Assembly (NCBI RefSeq): GCF_001594005.1
Contig: NZ_LTBA01000004.1
Location: forward strand, 1-64,000
DNA: 64,000 nt
Reading direction: 5' to 3'
Source of the DNA: Clostridium tepidiprofundi DSM 19306
GTDB taxonomy: Bacteria > Bacillota > Clostridia > Clostridiales > Clostridiaceae
The notes beneath the pieces are model-generated. The model saw only the letters and a list, made by a program, of their open reading frames with translations. It ran no database searches and had not been told where the DNA came from. The position numbers were made by a program, and so were the translations under genes. Of the stretch, positions 8,741-16,460 are shown in pieces (positions within the stretch are counted from its first letter, which is position 1; every line of letters starts with the position of its first letter).

Positions 8741-9222
8741 ATACCACCTACCACCTTTCCTATAATAAATGCTATAACAAATGAAAATAAGAATGCCAAT
8801 ATATTTCTTAATACAGTAACTTTTTTACCAAAATACTTGATTTCAACTGGCATTGTAACTATACCCACCATCATCAAAGTAGATACAAAAGCAGCAATTT
8901 GCATGTACCCTGCTCCTCTTTGAAGAAGCATAGCCGCTGTTGGGAAAGCAACAAATCCAGGAATTAAAGTAATAGCCCCTACTACAGCAGAAATTATTAC
9001 TCCAAACCACCCAGATTCATTTCCAATAACTTTAGAAATAACCTGTGGATTTAAAATCGCTAAGAGCAGTCCAACGAGCATAATCACTCCCAAAAACTCT
9101 GGTAAAATATTTTCAAATGCTTTCCAAGACTTTTTTAAAGCCTTTTTTGTCTTCTTTCTATCCTTATAAAAAGAGAGAATGAGAAGTACAATAGTAATTC
9201 CATATAAAATGTACGTAGTCAA
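8737..9222 (-). CDS. Half-size permease, UPF0718/ArsP-like, first half
   Basis: This 161-residue protein has four or five helices and the paired signature LIPGFVAFPTAAMLLQRGAG, then MMVGIVTMPVEIKYFGKK. It resembles its neighbour in layout (hydrophobic helix, Pro-rich re-entrant-like motif, helix), as expected for duplicated halves of a split transporter. The start is TTG at 9222, with AAGGAG about ten bases upstream. It lies 14 bases after lplA. Confidence 0.65.
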   Translation of the reverse strand: MTTYILYGITIVLLILSFYKDRKKTKKALKKSWKAFENILPEFLGVIMLVGLLLAILNPQVISKVIGNESGWFGVIISAVVGAITLIPGFVAFPTAAMLLQRGAGYMQIAAFVSTLMMVGIVTMPVEIKYFGKKVTVLRNILAFLFSFVIAFIIGKVVGGI

Positions 9223-9236
9223 ACTTAAACAACTCC

Positions 9237-10217
9237 TTAAAAAAATATGTTTATTAAATCATTTAAAGAAATATTTGAAAAATAATCTTCTATATTAAAT
9301 TTAGAAAGTACTTTTTTTATGTCATCTTTATTATGTTTAACATTAACAAGGGCATTTTCTATATCTGCTATATCACATTTACTAAAAAAATCACCATATA
9401 TTTTGATATTCTTTAATATTCCCTTATCTACAATTATATTGACTTCAACAAGTCCCCCTGAAAATCTCATTTGATTCCTAAAATTATACTGTGGGGATTC
9501 TCCAAAATTCCACTCCCATGTACTATATTTTTCGTAGACTAATCTATTAACTTTATTCACATCATTTCCTGATAAAGAATAAAAAGTGAATTCATTATGC
9601 TTCTCCATTATATTATTCATAATTAAATCTTTAAATTCTAAAATATCTAAAGGTTTATTAATATGTTCACTTATATTTGTAACACGGCTACTTATTGATT
9701 TTACACTTTTATCCTCGAATTTAATAGGCTTTGATATAAGTGCGGAAGATATATCTGAAACATTCGCTGAAAAAAGCAATGTACCGTGATGCAAAATTCT
9801 ATTTTTGTATTTAACCTGAGCATTTCCCGAAAATTTCTTACCATCTATGACCAAATCATTTCTTCCAGATAGTTCTGCATTAACATTAAGCTTTTGCAGC
9901 ACCTCTATAATGGGTTCTGTGAATTTTCTATAATTATTAAAACTATCGCCATTATCATTAATTATAAAAGTAAAATTTAAATTTCCCAAATCATGAAAAA
10001 CAGCTCCGCCACCTGAAAGCCTTCTAACTACAGGTATGCTATTCTTATTCACATATTCTAAATTAATTTCTGATAGGGTATTTTGATTTTTCCCAACAAC
10101 TATACATGGTGAATTCCTCCAAAGCATAAAGCAATCATCTTCGAATTCCTTCAATATATACTCTTCTAAAGCTAAATTAAAATAAGGATTAGTGTTATCA
10201 TTATATAAACAAAGCAT
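9237..10217 (-). CDS. lplA: Lipoate-protein ligase A
   Basis: A 326-residue ligase that activates lipoate with ATP and attaches it to lipoyl-domain lysines. Catalytic-domain motifs are present: RRLSGGGAVFHDLGNLNFTF (the RRxSGGGAVxHD lipoate site), GRNDLVIDGKKFSGNA and HHGTLLF. The ~90-residue C-terminal accessory domain is also present. ATG at 10217 follows GAGGTG. The obvious local substrate is the lipoyl domain encoded at 11344-12201, so the operon carries its own lipoylation enzyme. Confidence 0.92.
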   Translation of the reverse strand: MLCLYNDNTNPYFNLALEEYILKEFEDDCFMLWRNSPCIVVGKNQNTLSEINLEYVNKNSIPVVRRLSGGGAVFHDLGNLNFTFIINDNGDSFNNYRKFTEPIIEVLQKLNVNAELSGRNDLVIDGKKFSGNAQVKYKNRILHHGTLLFSANVSDISSALISKPIKFEDKSVKSISSRVTNISEHINKPLDILEFKDLIMNNIMEKHNEFTFYSLSGNDVNKVNRLVYEKYSTWEWNFGESPQYNFRNQMRFSGGLVEVNIIVDKGILKNIKIYGDFFSKCDIADIENALVNVKHNKDDIKKVLSKFNIEDYFSNISLNDLINIFF

Positions 10218-10308
10218 ACTGCACCTCGCATATCATATTAATTTAATATTAATTCAAATATTAAACAGTAATCAACCAACAAAAATTTTCAAATTGATTA
10301 CTGTTCAA

Positions 10309-10423
10309 TGAACTCGTTTTGCTAAAGCAAAACATCGAAACTTCTGGCGGAGACTCTACTCCACCAGAAGCAAAAATTTCAATCTCCCACTTACAAAAAT
10401 TGGAATCTTGTAAAATCAGTAAA
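10309..10423 (+). repeat. Three-hairpin repeat, copy 1
   Basis: Starts TGAACTCGTTTTGCTAAAGC and folds into GTTTTGC/GCAAAAC, then CTTCTGG/CCAGAAG with inner GGAG/CTCC, then a weaker third stem, ending TGTAAAATCAGTAAA. Other copies lie at 32310, 38646 and 40679. The second stem differs from copy 4 by a paired T-A to A-T change. Confidence 0.75.
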
Positions 10424-10472
10424 AAATAGTTACGTTAACTACTAACCAGCAGTTTTTCTACGAATCGCATCC

Positions 10473-10946
10473 TCAGCCACATCCACCTGATTTATTATCA
10501 GTATTATTGAGTAAATTCATTGATTGCTTTTTAATATAATCATTGTATATTTTCTCAAACTTTATTCTTATTTCTTTTGCTACTTTATCCACCATTTCTT
10601 TATGCTCTTCTGTTAAATTACGTGTTGATAATATATCTCCTTCTGCAACATCTTTACCAATAATATCAGAAATAACAACAGTATCACTTACTTTTCCACT
10701 GTATTTTTCAGTTGCTATTTTTGCACAACACTTATCGCATCCATCAACTGCAATTGTTGGATAAGCCTCAGCAAATCCTCTCTCTTCCTCTCCTCCAGCT
10801 AAGAAAAGAGGTAAGCAAATTGTTATTGTTTCATCTGGTCTTATTTCATCAAGCATCTTTCTTGTTGCAAGTCTTGATATTGTACCTCCTAGGCAGTTTT
10901 CACCACTGCAGGATACTACACCAATCTTAAATTTGTTACTACCCAT
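10473..10946 (-). CDS. DGC-domain putative zinc-binding protein (third paralogue)
   Basis: This 157-residue protein belongs to the DGC family, named for its Asp-Gly-Cys motif, here AVDGCDKCCAK. It also has an N-terminal Cys pair in VVSCSGENCLGG and a Cys in TICLPLFLAGG. These give a likely thiolate site for metal or sulfur. The C-terminal end is GGCG. It follows the second DGC gene with three bases between and ends this cluster before the 255-base gap to lplA. Biochemical function of DGC proteins is not established. Confidence 0.75.
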   Translation of the reverse strand: MGSNKFKIGVVSCSGENCLGGTISRLATRKMLDEIRPDETITICLPLFLAGGEEERGFAEAYPTIAVDGCDKCCAKIATEKYSGKVSDTVVISDIIGKDVAEGDILSTRNLTEEHKEMVDKVAKEIRIKFEKIYNDYIKKQSMNLLNNTDNKSGGCG

Positions 10947-10949
10947 TGA

Positions 10950-11351
10950 TTATTCCTCCTCACTCAATTCCTTTACTTTTTCAGCGATTTCATCTGCTAA
11001 TTCATCTACTATCTGCCATCCTTCATCAGTAAGTGAAGTTGCAGTCCCTGCCTGTGCCCCTCTATGCTTTCTAAATGTATCTACAACTCTATATTTTTGT
11101 TTAACAATACCACCCGCTTCTGATACATTTTTAGCAGAACACATTTTTGGACATCCATCTATTGTTATACAATTACATCCTTTTATCTGTTCCTTAGCTT
11201 CATCATCACCAGTAACCAAATATGCAAGACACATAGTTTCAGCCTGTTCTACACATAACTCTGTTACTACCTTTAAGGCGGCTTCCCTAGAAGCAAGTCC
11301 AAATACCTTTCCCATGCCACTACATGGAATAACCTTAACTTTATTAGACAT
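10950..11351 (-). CDS. DGC-domain putative zinc-binding protein (second paralogue)
   Basis: A DGC-family protein of about 133 residues with KVIPCSGMGKVFG near the N-terminus, TMCLAYLV in the middle and ITIDGCPKMCSAKN as the signature, plus Cys in KGCNC. I take ATG 11351 as the start because GGTGG lies 9 nt upstream; ATG 11360 abuts the Shine-Dalgarno. The start region overlaps the end of the DGC-lipoyl fusion, which suggests translational coupling. Confidence 0.75.
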   Translation of the reverse strand: MSNKVKVIPCSGMGKVFGLASREAALKVVTELCVEQAETMCLAYLVTGDDEAKEQIKGCNCITIDGCPKMCSAKNVSEAGGIVKQKYRVVDTFRKHRGAQAGTATSLTDEGWQIVDELADEIAEKVKELSEEE

Positions 11352-12201
11352 GGAACTCATCCACCTTTCTCTTCAATATTTCAAAATATTCATCAAAATT
11401 CAACAAGAAATCTCTATCTTCATCAATATTTGTAAGTTCAACTTCAGCAATCCATCCTTTTTCATAAGGATTTTCATTTATTAATTCAGGTGCTGATATT
11501 ATATCATCATTTATAGATATAACTTTACCTGAAACTGGAGAAACAATTTCAAATACTGCTTTTCCAGATTCTATTGTTCCAAGTTCTCCAAACTGTTCCA
11601 CTTCACTATCAAATGCTGGTGGATTAAAAAACATAATATCAGAAAGACTTTGTTGTACATAATCTGTTACACCAATTCTAGCAATATTTCCAACTATATA
11701 AACCCAACAATCATTTTCATTGAAATAAAAGCCTTCCTTAGGAACTCTAAATATAAATTTATCCTTCTTATAAATCTCATACTCAATATTTTCAGGAAAG
11801 CTTACATTGCTTTGTTCCTTATTTTCATTCTTTTCTTCCCCTTTTAAAATTTCTTCTGTTAATAAATCAATCAATTTACTTTCTTCTGAACCTATTCTTA
11901 AATCTTTATTTATGCTAATGTTTTTATTTTTTGCTTCCTCTGTAACATTAATTTTTTTAGCCACTTTTAATCCTTTTTCTGCTGCTAATTTACTTGCACA
12001 TCTAGTGGCACATCCATCAATTACTAACAATGGATTTTCTTCTGCTATTTTATTATATCTTGCATCAGCCACTCTATATAAAACTGGACAAATTATTTCA
12101 CTTTCAGATTGCTCACTTATTTTAATAGCTATTTCCCTTGAAACACAGCCTGCACACTTGTCAAGTCCATTGCATGGAAGAATAGAATATTTTTTACTCA
12201 T
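11344..12201 (-). CDS. Fusion of a DGC domain with a GcvH-like lipoyl domain
   Basis: A 285-residue two-domain protein. Residues 1-118 form a DGC domain (Cys10, Cys16, Cys19, Cys38 and the motif IDGCATRCASK at 61-71). After a charged linker, residues ~135-280 form a GcvH-like domain with WVYIVGNIARIGVTDY. Its lipoyl hairpin reads GTIESGKAVFEI, then SPVSGKV, and Lys214 is the expected lipoylation site. No gcvT, gcvP or other glycine cleavage gene is present, so the lipoyl arm probably serves the DGC and Fe-S partners. Its neighbours are the ferredoxin upstream (one base between) and a second DGC gene downstream. Confidence 0.85.
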   Translation of the reverse strand: MSKKYSILPCNGLDKCAGCVSREIAIKISEQSESEIICPVLYRVADARYNKIAEENPLLVIDGCATRCASKLAAEKGLKVAKKINVTEEAKNKNISINKDLRIGSEESKLIDLLTEEILKGEEKNENKEQSNVSFPENIEYEIYKKDKFIFRVPKEGFYFNENDCWVYIVGNIARIGVTDYVQQSLSDIMFFNPPAFDSEVEQFGELGTIESGKAVFEIVSPVSGKVISINDDIISAPELINENPYEKGWIAEVELTNIDEDRDFLLNFDEYFEILKRKVDEFHV

Positions 12202-12202
12202 A

Positions 12203-12487
12203 CTATTTCATATCCTTTCTTGTTTGTTTTATTTTCTTAGTTACTTCAGCTTTATTAGGAAATGTTATAGCATCTAAACCACATGCTTTTCCACAAGCCC
12301 TACAAAATACAACACAATTGTTAGGATTTTTAATTATTAGCTTTTTATCTTCATTCTCAACTATTCCATAAACATTATGAGGACAAAATTTTACGCACTC
12401 CATACAATAATTGCATTTATCATAATCAATTCTCGGACTCCAATCAATAGTATCTCTAGGAACTCCCATAAAAGTTTCTTCACTCAT
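12203..12487 (-). CDS. 2[4Fe-4S] ferredoxin of the GVPRDTIDW type
   Basis: This 94-residue ferredoxin has a first cluster motif CNYCMECVKFCP and a second, looser motif CVVFCRACGKACG (C-x3-C-x2-C-x3-C). Its N-terminal GVPRDTIDWSPRIDYDKC is shared with small ferredoxins I recall near DGC-domain genes. It follows the HdrA-like gene by two bases and should pass electrons between that Fe-S protein and the flavoprotein or lipoyl domain. No membrane segment. Confidence 0.82.
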   Translation of the reverse strand: MSEETFMGVPRDTIDWSPRIDYDKCNYCMECVKFCPHNVYGIVENEDKKLIIKNPNNCVVFCRACGKACGLDAITFPNKAEVTKKIKQTRKDMK

Positions 12488-12489
12488 AT

Positions 12490-12864
12490 CTATACCTCCA
12501 AACCTAATTTTTCTAATGCTTCTTCAACTACTTTAAACGCTTGTTCATTAGTCATATCTCTTATATCCAACATAACTGCATCTTTTTCTATATCTAAACC
12601 AGCATCTTTAAAAGCCTGTCTAAACATTTTCTTTTGCATATTTGGTGCACATGCACCTATAACTAATTTTCTGTGGGATTTTAAGAAATCTGCTAAAAAT
12701 CTATCACCATCTTCTTCACATAACTGTGGATGAATAAAACCATACTCCACAGGTAATTCAACCCTTACTTGATTGATAAAATCCCATATATCCATGGCTT
12801 GAAAACCTGGACATTTACCTGTACAAACACACATAATAAAACCTGGTAATTGTTTTTGTTCCAT
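12490..12864 (-). CDS. Stand-alone HdrA N-terminal-like Fe-S domain
   Basis: From ATG 12864 (GGGAGG upstream) it encodes 124 residues that align by eye with the first domain of heterodisulfide reductase subunit A. The matching pieces are GFIMCVCTGKC at the N-terminus, a middle Cys in HPQLCEEDGDRF, and KLVIGACAPNMQKKMFRQAF, then KDAGLD. In HdrA this region binds an unusual [4Fe-4S] cluster and precedes a flavin domain. Here the flavin domain is absent from the polypeptide, and a separate flavoprotein (lpd) is the neighbouring gene. Function inferred, not known. Confidence 0.7.
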   Translation of the reverse strand: MEQKQLPGFIMCVCTGKCPGFQAMDIWDFINQVRVELPVEYGFIHPQLCEEDGDRFLADFLKSHRKLVIGACAPNMQKKMFRQAFKDAGLDIEKDAVMLDIRDMTNEQAFKVVEEALEKLGLEV

Positions 12865-12918
12865 AATTATTCCTCCCAATATATTTATTTTTATCAAAAC
12901 TTTGCATATGCAAAGAAT

Positions 12919-12993
12919 TAGGCATATGAATATGAATAACAAGTTAAAAATGCGACTAGTATATTGACCTATTATTCATTTAAATGTGCCTTA
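12919..12993. mobile_element. Short MITE derivative (~75 bp)
   Basis: Begins TAGGCATATGAATATGAATAA and ends with ATTTAAATGTGCCTTA, the imperfect terminal inverted repeats of the family. The interior keeps only the TGCGAC and CTAGTATATTGAC pieces of the 165-bp form. It lies between the lpd stop and the HdrA-like gene, inside the operon. Confidence 0.7.
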
Positions 12994-12997
12994 TCAA

Positions 12998-14392
12998 TTA
13001 TTTATGAATTGCCTTGCCGACAGCATCACCACATGCCTCCATAATAGCTTCACTTAATGTTGGATGTGGATGAATCATATCAGCAATTAATTCTGCTTTC
13101 ACACCTAAACTAACAGCTAAAGTCAATTCTGATATCATTTCAGAAGCATTAGCACCTAAAATCTGAGCTCCAAGAATAATATTTGTATTTTTATCTACAA
13201 TTACTTTAACAAATCCTTCTCTCTCACCAAGACATAATGCCCTACCATTATTTCTAAAATTAAATCTACCAACACTTATATCAATACCTTTTTCATTTGC
13301 ACTTTCTTCATTCATGCCAACTGATGCTACTTCTGGATTTGTATAAACACAAGAAGGTACTGCACTATAATTAACTTTACAGTTGATTCCTAAAGCATTT
13401 CTTACTGCACATTTTCCTTCTGCAAATGCAATATGTGCCAAAAGCTTTCCTCCAATAACATCTCCAGCAGCATAAACTCCCTCAATGTTTGTTTCCATGT
13501 GTTCATTAACAACAATTTTACCCTTATCAACTTTAATCCCTAATTCTACAATATCTCTTGATATACTATTTAATTTTCTTCCAACAGCAACCAATATCAT
13601 TTCAGTCTGTATTATTTTTTCTGTATTATTTTCATCAATAACCACTTCTAATACATCATTATTTTTTCGTATTTGTTTTACTTTAGTACTCAATTTGAAT
13701 TTAATGCCTTGTCTCTTCATAATCTTAATGAGTTCATTCGTTATTTCTTTGTCTTCCAATGGAAGTACATTTTCCATAGCTTCAATTACGTTAACTCTTG
13801 ATCCTGCATAATTAAACATTGTTGCAAACTCCAAACCTATTGCACCAGCACCAATTATAACTATATTAGATGGTATCTCTTCTAATTCTAATGCTTCATC
13901 ACTCGTTAAAACATTATCAAATTTAACGTCGAAAATTTCTGGAACTAAAGGCTTAGAACCCGTTGTAATTATTAATTTTTTACATTTGATATATATATTA
14001 TTATCATCCGTTTCAACTACTACTTCTGTTGAACTAATTATTCTGCCCTTACCATTTATTATTTGAACATTATTTTTCTTCATCAAATGTTCTAATCCCA
14101 TTCTGAGATTTTTGACAACTCTGTTTTTTCTGATACCAGCTAAATTCCAGTTTATATTCTTCAATACCGAATCTATTGAAAATTCTTTAGATTTTTGTAT
14201 TAAATTTGATATTTCTGTTGTTCTAAGCAATGCTTTTGTGGGAATACATCCTCTATTAAGACAAGTTCCTCCTATTTCTCTTTCTTCAACAAGTGCAACA
14301 CTTGCTCCTAAATGTGCTGCTTCAATTGCAGCGACATATCCTGCAGGACCACCTCCAAGTATTGCAATATCGACTTTGATACCTTCTTCCAC
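12998..14392 (-). CDS. lpdA: Dihydrolipoamide dehydrogenase-like flavoprotein
   Basis: A ~464-residue pyridine nucleotide-disulfide oxidoreductase that couples dihydrolipoyl groups to NAD. It has the FAD motif ILGGGPAGYVAAIEAA, redox disulfide GGTCLNRGCIPTK, NAD motif IVIIGAGAIGLEFA, FAD/ribityl motif VYAAGDVIGG and the C-terminal His-Glu pair HPHPTLSEAI. An ATG at 14401 abuts the AGGAG, so I prefer GTG 14392, nine bases from it. No pyruvate, oxoglutarate or glycine-cleavage genes are nearby. As first gene of the DGC/lipoyl operon it likely reoxidises or reduces the fused lipoyl domain. Confidence 0.9.
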   Translation of the reverse strand: MEEGIKVDIAILGGGPAGYVAAIEAAHLGASVALVEEREIGGTCLNRGCIPTKALLRTTEISNLIQKSKEFSIDSVLKNINWNLAGIRKNRVVKNLRMGLEHLMKKNNVQIINGKGRIISSTEVVVETDDNNIYIKCKKLIITTGSKPLVPEIFDVKFDNVLTSDEALELEEIPSNIVIIGAGAIGLEFATMFNYAGSRVNVIEAMENVLPLEDKEITNELIKIMKRQGIKFKLSTKVKQIRKNNDVLEVVIDENNTEKIIQTEMILVAVGRKLNSISRDIVELGIKVDKGKIVVNEHMETNIEGVYAAGDVIGGKLLAHIAFAEGKCAVRNALGINCKVNYSAVPSCVYTNPEVASVGMNEESANEKGIDISVGRFNFRNNGRALCLGEREGFVKVIVDKNTNIILGAQILGANASEMISELTLAVSLGVKAELIADMIHPHPTLSEAIMEACGDAVGKAIHK

Positions 14393-14451
14393 AAATATCA
14401 TCTCCTATAAATAATATCGCTACTATATCATTATATACTCACATGTGTATA

Positions 14452-14481
14452 TTAGTATTTAATTCAACTATAATACTAATT
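14452..14481. promoter_or_regulatory. Inverted repeat between divergent lpdA and pfp
   Basis: ATTAGTAT and ATACTAAT flank a 13-nt spacer in the 212-base divergent intergenic region. It may be an operator for the lpdA operon. I could not assign a convincing promoter for lpdA. Confidence 0.35.
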
Positions 14482-14528
14482 TACAAAATAGTCAATACAT
14501 TTCTCTAAAAATAATTTCCATATTTTAC

Positions 14529-14539
14529 ACCCCTGGGGT
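14529..14539. repeat. ACCCCTGGGGT palindrome, isolated copy
   Basis: Exact 11-mer of the family found nine times in the window. It lies just upstream of the pfp -35 box. Confidence 0.7.
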
Positions 14540-14541
14540 GC

Positions 14542-14570
14542 TTGAGAACTAGCTTCAAGTATATTATAAT
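14542..14570 (+). promoter_or_regulatory. Sigma-A type promoter of pfp
   Basis: TTGAGA (14542-14547), 17-nt spacer, TATAAT (14565-14570), about 43 bases before the pfp ATG, which has GAGAGGAG upstream. Confidence 0.75.
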
Positions 14571-14613
14571 TTTAGATAGTAACTTTGTATTTTAAAACGA
14601 GAGGAGAATATTA

Positions 14614-15840
14614 ATGAGAAATTGCGTTATCGCTCAATCAGGAGGTCCTACTTCTGTAATCAATGCTAGTGCTATGGGAGTTGTATCAAAGAATAAAGAG
14701 TTAAAATATTATGATAAAGTTTATGCTGGAATAAATGGAGTTGAAGGTATACTAAATAAGAATCTAGTAGACTTATCAGTTCTATCGTATGAAGAAATTG
14801 AAAATATGAAATATACTCCTGCTGCTGGTCTTGGTTCTTGTAGATATAAACTTAAAGATGCTACCGAAAATGATCAAGAGTATCAAAAATTATTTCAAAT
14901 ATTAAAAGAATTTGAAATAGAAACATTCTTCTACATTGGTGGAAATGATTCTATGGATACAGTGCATAAGTTAAGTAATTATGTAAAGGAAAAAGGAGAA
15001 GACATAAAGTTCATAGGTATTCCAAAAACAATTGATAATGATTTACCTGTGATGGATCATACTCCTGGCTTCGGAAGTGCAGCAAAATATATTGCAACAA
15101 CAGTGCTTGAAAATTACTTTGATGCTACTGTTTACGCTAAAAAAAGTGCTTTCATTCTAGAAGCAATGGGAAGAGATACTGGTTGGCTTGCTGCAAGTGC
15201 AGCTTTAGCTAGAGTTAATAATAAGCAAGTTGCTGATTTCATTTATCTACCTGAAATTATTTTTGATGAAGAACAATTTATAAAAGATGTATCAAAGAAA
15301 CTAGCGACTCAAAATAATGTTTTCATAGTAGTATCAGAAGGAATTAAAAATGAAGATGGTAAATTCTTAAGTGAACTTTCTGCTGAAACAAGCAAAGATA
15401 TATTTGGTCATGTTCAATTAGGAGGAGTTGGAAATTATATTAAGCAAATTCTTTTAAACAGTGGAGTAGTATCAAAAGCAAGAGCTGTTGAACTGTCAAC
15501 TTCTCAAAGATGTGCTATGCATTGTGCTTCACAAACAGATATAGATGAATCATTTAAAGTAGGAGAAGCAGCACTTGAATATTCTATTGATGGTGAAAAT
15601 GGTTATATGATTGGTATTAAGAGAGTTTCCGATTCACCATATGTTTCTGAAACATTCTCGCTTCATACTTCAAAAGTTGCAAATTCCATTAAATACTTCC
15701 CAAGAGAATGGGTTAACAAAGAAGGAAATAATGTAACTATTGATGCAGTAAATTATGCTTTACCATTAATCAGTGGAACATCTAAAATCAAAATTGAAAA
15801 CGGACTTCCTAAGTACGTTAAATTAGAGGATTTACTATAA
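14614..15840 (+). CDS. pfp: Pyrophosphate-type 6-phosphofructokinase
   Basis: This 408-residue enzyme phosphorylates fructose 6-phosphate in glycolysis. The phosphoryl-donor loop is FFYIGGNDSMDT. The residue that is Gly in ATP enzymes (GGDG) is Asp here, the hallmark of PPi use, although the residue before it is Asn rather than the usual Asp. Other motifs are PKTIDNDLP, the substrate loop MGRDTGWLAASAAL and LGGVGNYI. Monocistronic, with its own promoter and a palindrome-based transcript end. It interrupts two minus-strand redox operons. Confidence 0.88.
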   Translation: MRNCVIAQSGGPTSVINASAMGVVSKNKELKYYDKVYAGINGVEGILNKNLVDLSVLSYEEIENMKYTPAAGLGSCRYKLKDATENDQEYQKLFQILKEFEIETFFYIGGNDSMDTVHKLSNYVKEKGEDIKFIGIPKTIDNDLPVMDHTPGFGSAAKYIATTVLENYFDATVYAKKSAFILEAMGRDTGWLAASAALARVNNKQVADFIYLPEIIFDEEQFIKDVSKKLATQNNVFIVVSEGIKNEDGKFLSELSAETSKDIFGHVQLGGVGNYIKQILLNSGVVSKARAVELSTSQRCAMHCASQTDIDESFKVGEAALEYSIDGENGYMIGIKRVSDSPYVSETFSLHTSKVANSIKYFPREWVNKEGNNVTIDAVNYALPLISGTSKIKIENGLPKYVKLEDLL

Positions 15841-15846
15841 AATAGT

Positions 15847-15953
15847 ACCCCAGGGGTAAATGTACCCCTGGGGTGTTGATTACCCCAGGGGTGTTTTTAA
15901 AAAAATAAATACCCCTGGGGTAATCTAAAACCACCCCAGGGGTATTTATTTTT
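15847..15953. terminator. Cluster of five ACCCCWGGGGT palindromes forming shared terminators
   Basis: Copies at 15847, 15864, 15882, 15911 and 15933 alternate between CCCCAGGGG and CCCCTGGGG. The first two can pair with a 6-nt loop just after pfp. The last two, extended by AAATAAAT/ATTTATTT, form a 20-bp-class stem (15901-15921 with 15933-15953) flanked by A and T runs. This should terminate transcripts from both directions, ending pfp and the 13-gene complex operon. Confidence 0.75.
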
Positions 15954-15958
15954 TTGTT

Positions 15959-16450
15959 TTATCCTAGTACTTTTTGTTTCTTTCCTGTAGCATATCCAAT
16001 GTTATCGCCATGTTCTTCTGTTGGCTGTACTATGAATTTATCAATTACATATTCAACTTCTTCACCATCAGTTAGTGACTGTGGTGCTGATACAGTATAA
16101 ATATAATCTCTTGACATCTTTAATGAACCAGTTGGACACATATCAACACAGAATGCACAGAAACAGCATCTACCGTAATCTATAACAGGTCTGTATTCTT
16201 TTCTGATATCTTCTTTTCCTTCTGGTAATTCCATTACAATTGCATTTACTGGACATACCCTTGCACAGCTTCCACATCCTATACATTTGCTAAGTTCATT
16301 TGTGTGCATACCTCTGTATCTTGGAGAAACTCCATCTTTATTAGGAAATACTTTTAATTCTTCTTTAGGATAACGCACAGTTACAGGTTTTTTAAAAAGA
16401 TTTTTAAAAGCTGAAAGTGGAGAGCTTACACTCTTTTCACCTAATGCCAT
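15959..16450 (-). CDS. MbxN/NuoI-like ferredoxin subunit
   Basis: From ATG 16450 (GGAGGGG upstream) it encodes 163 residues with two [4Fe-4S] motifs, CIGCGSCARVCPVNAI and CCFCAFCVDMCPTGSL. It is the peripheral-arm subunit that receives electrons, probably from ferredoxin, and hands them to the J-like subunit. It lies last in the operon, as N does in archaeal MBX/MBS. Confidence 0.88.
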   Translation of the reverse strand: MALGEKSVSSPLSAFKNLFKKPVTVRYPKEELKVFPNKDGVSPRYRGMHTNELSKCIGCGSCARVCPVNAIVMELPEGKEDIRKEYRPVIDYGRCCFCAFCVDMCPTGSLKMSRDYIYTVSAPQSLTDGEEVEYVIDKFIVQPTEEHGDNIGYATGKKQKVLG

Positions 16451-16460
16451 ATTACCCCTC

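Noticed and set aside
10933-11484. Plus-strand open frame of 183 codons
   Set aside because: It is the antisense of the DGC genes, which have family motifs, ribosome binding sites and operon spacing.
11344-14401. Glycine cleavage or pyruvate dehydrogenase operon
   Set aside because: Only the lipoyl domain and dihydrolipoamide dehydrogenase are present; no gcvT, gcvP, E1 or E2 gene is nearby and the lipoyl domain is fused to a DGC domain.
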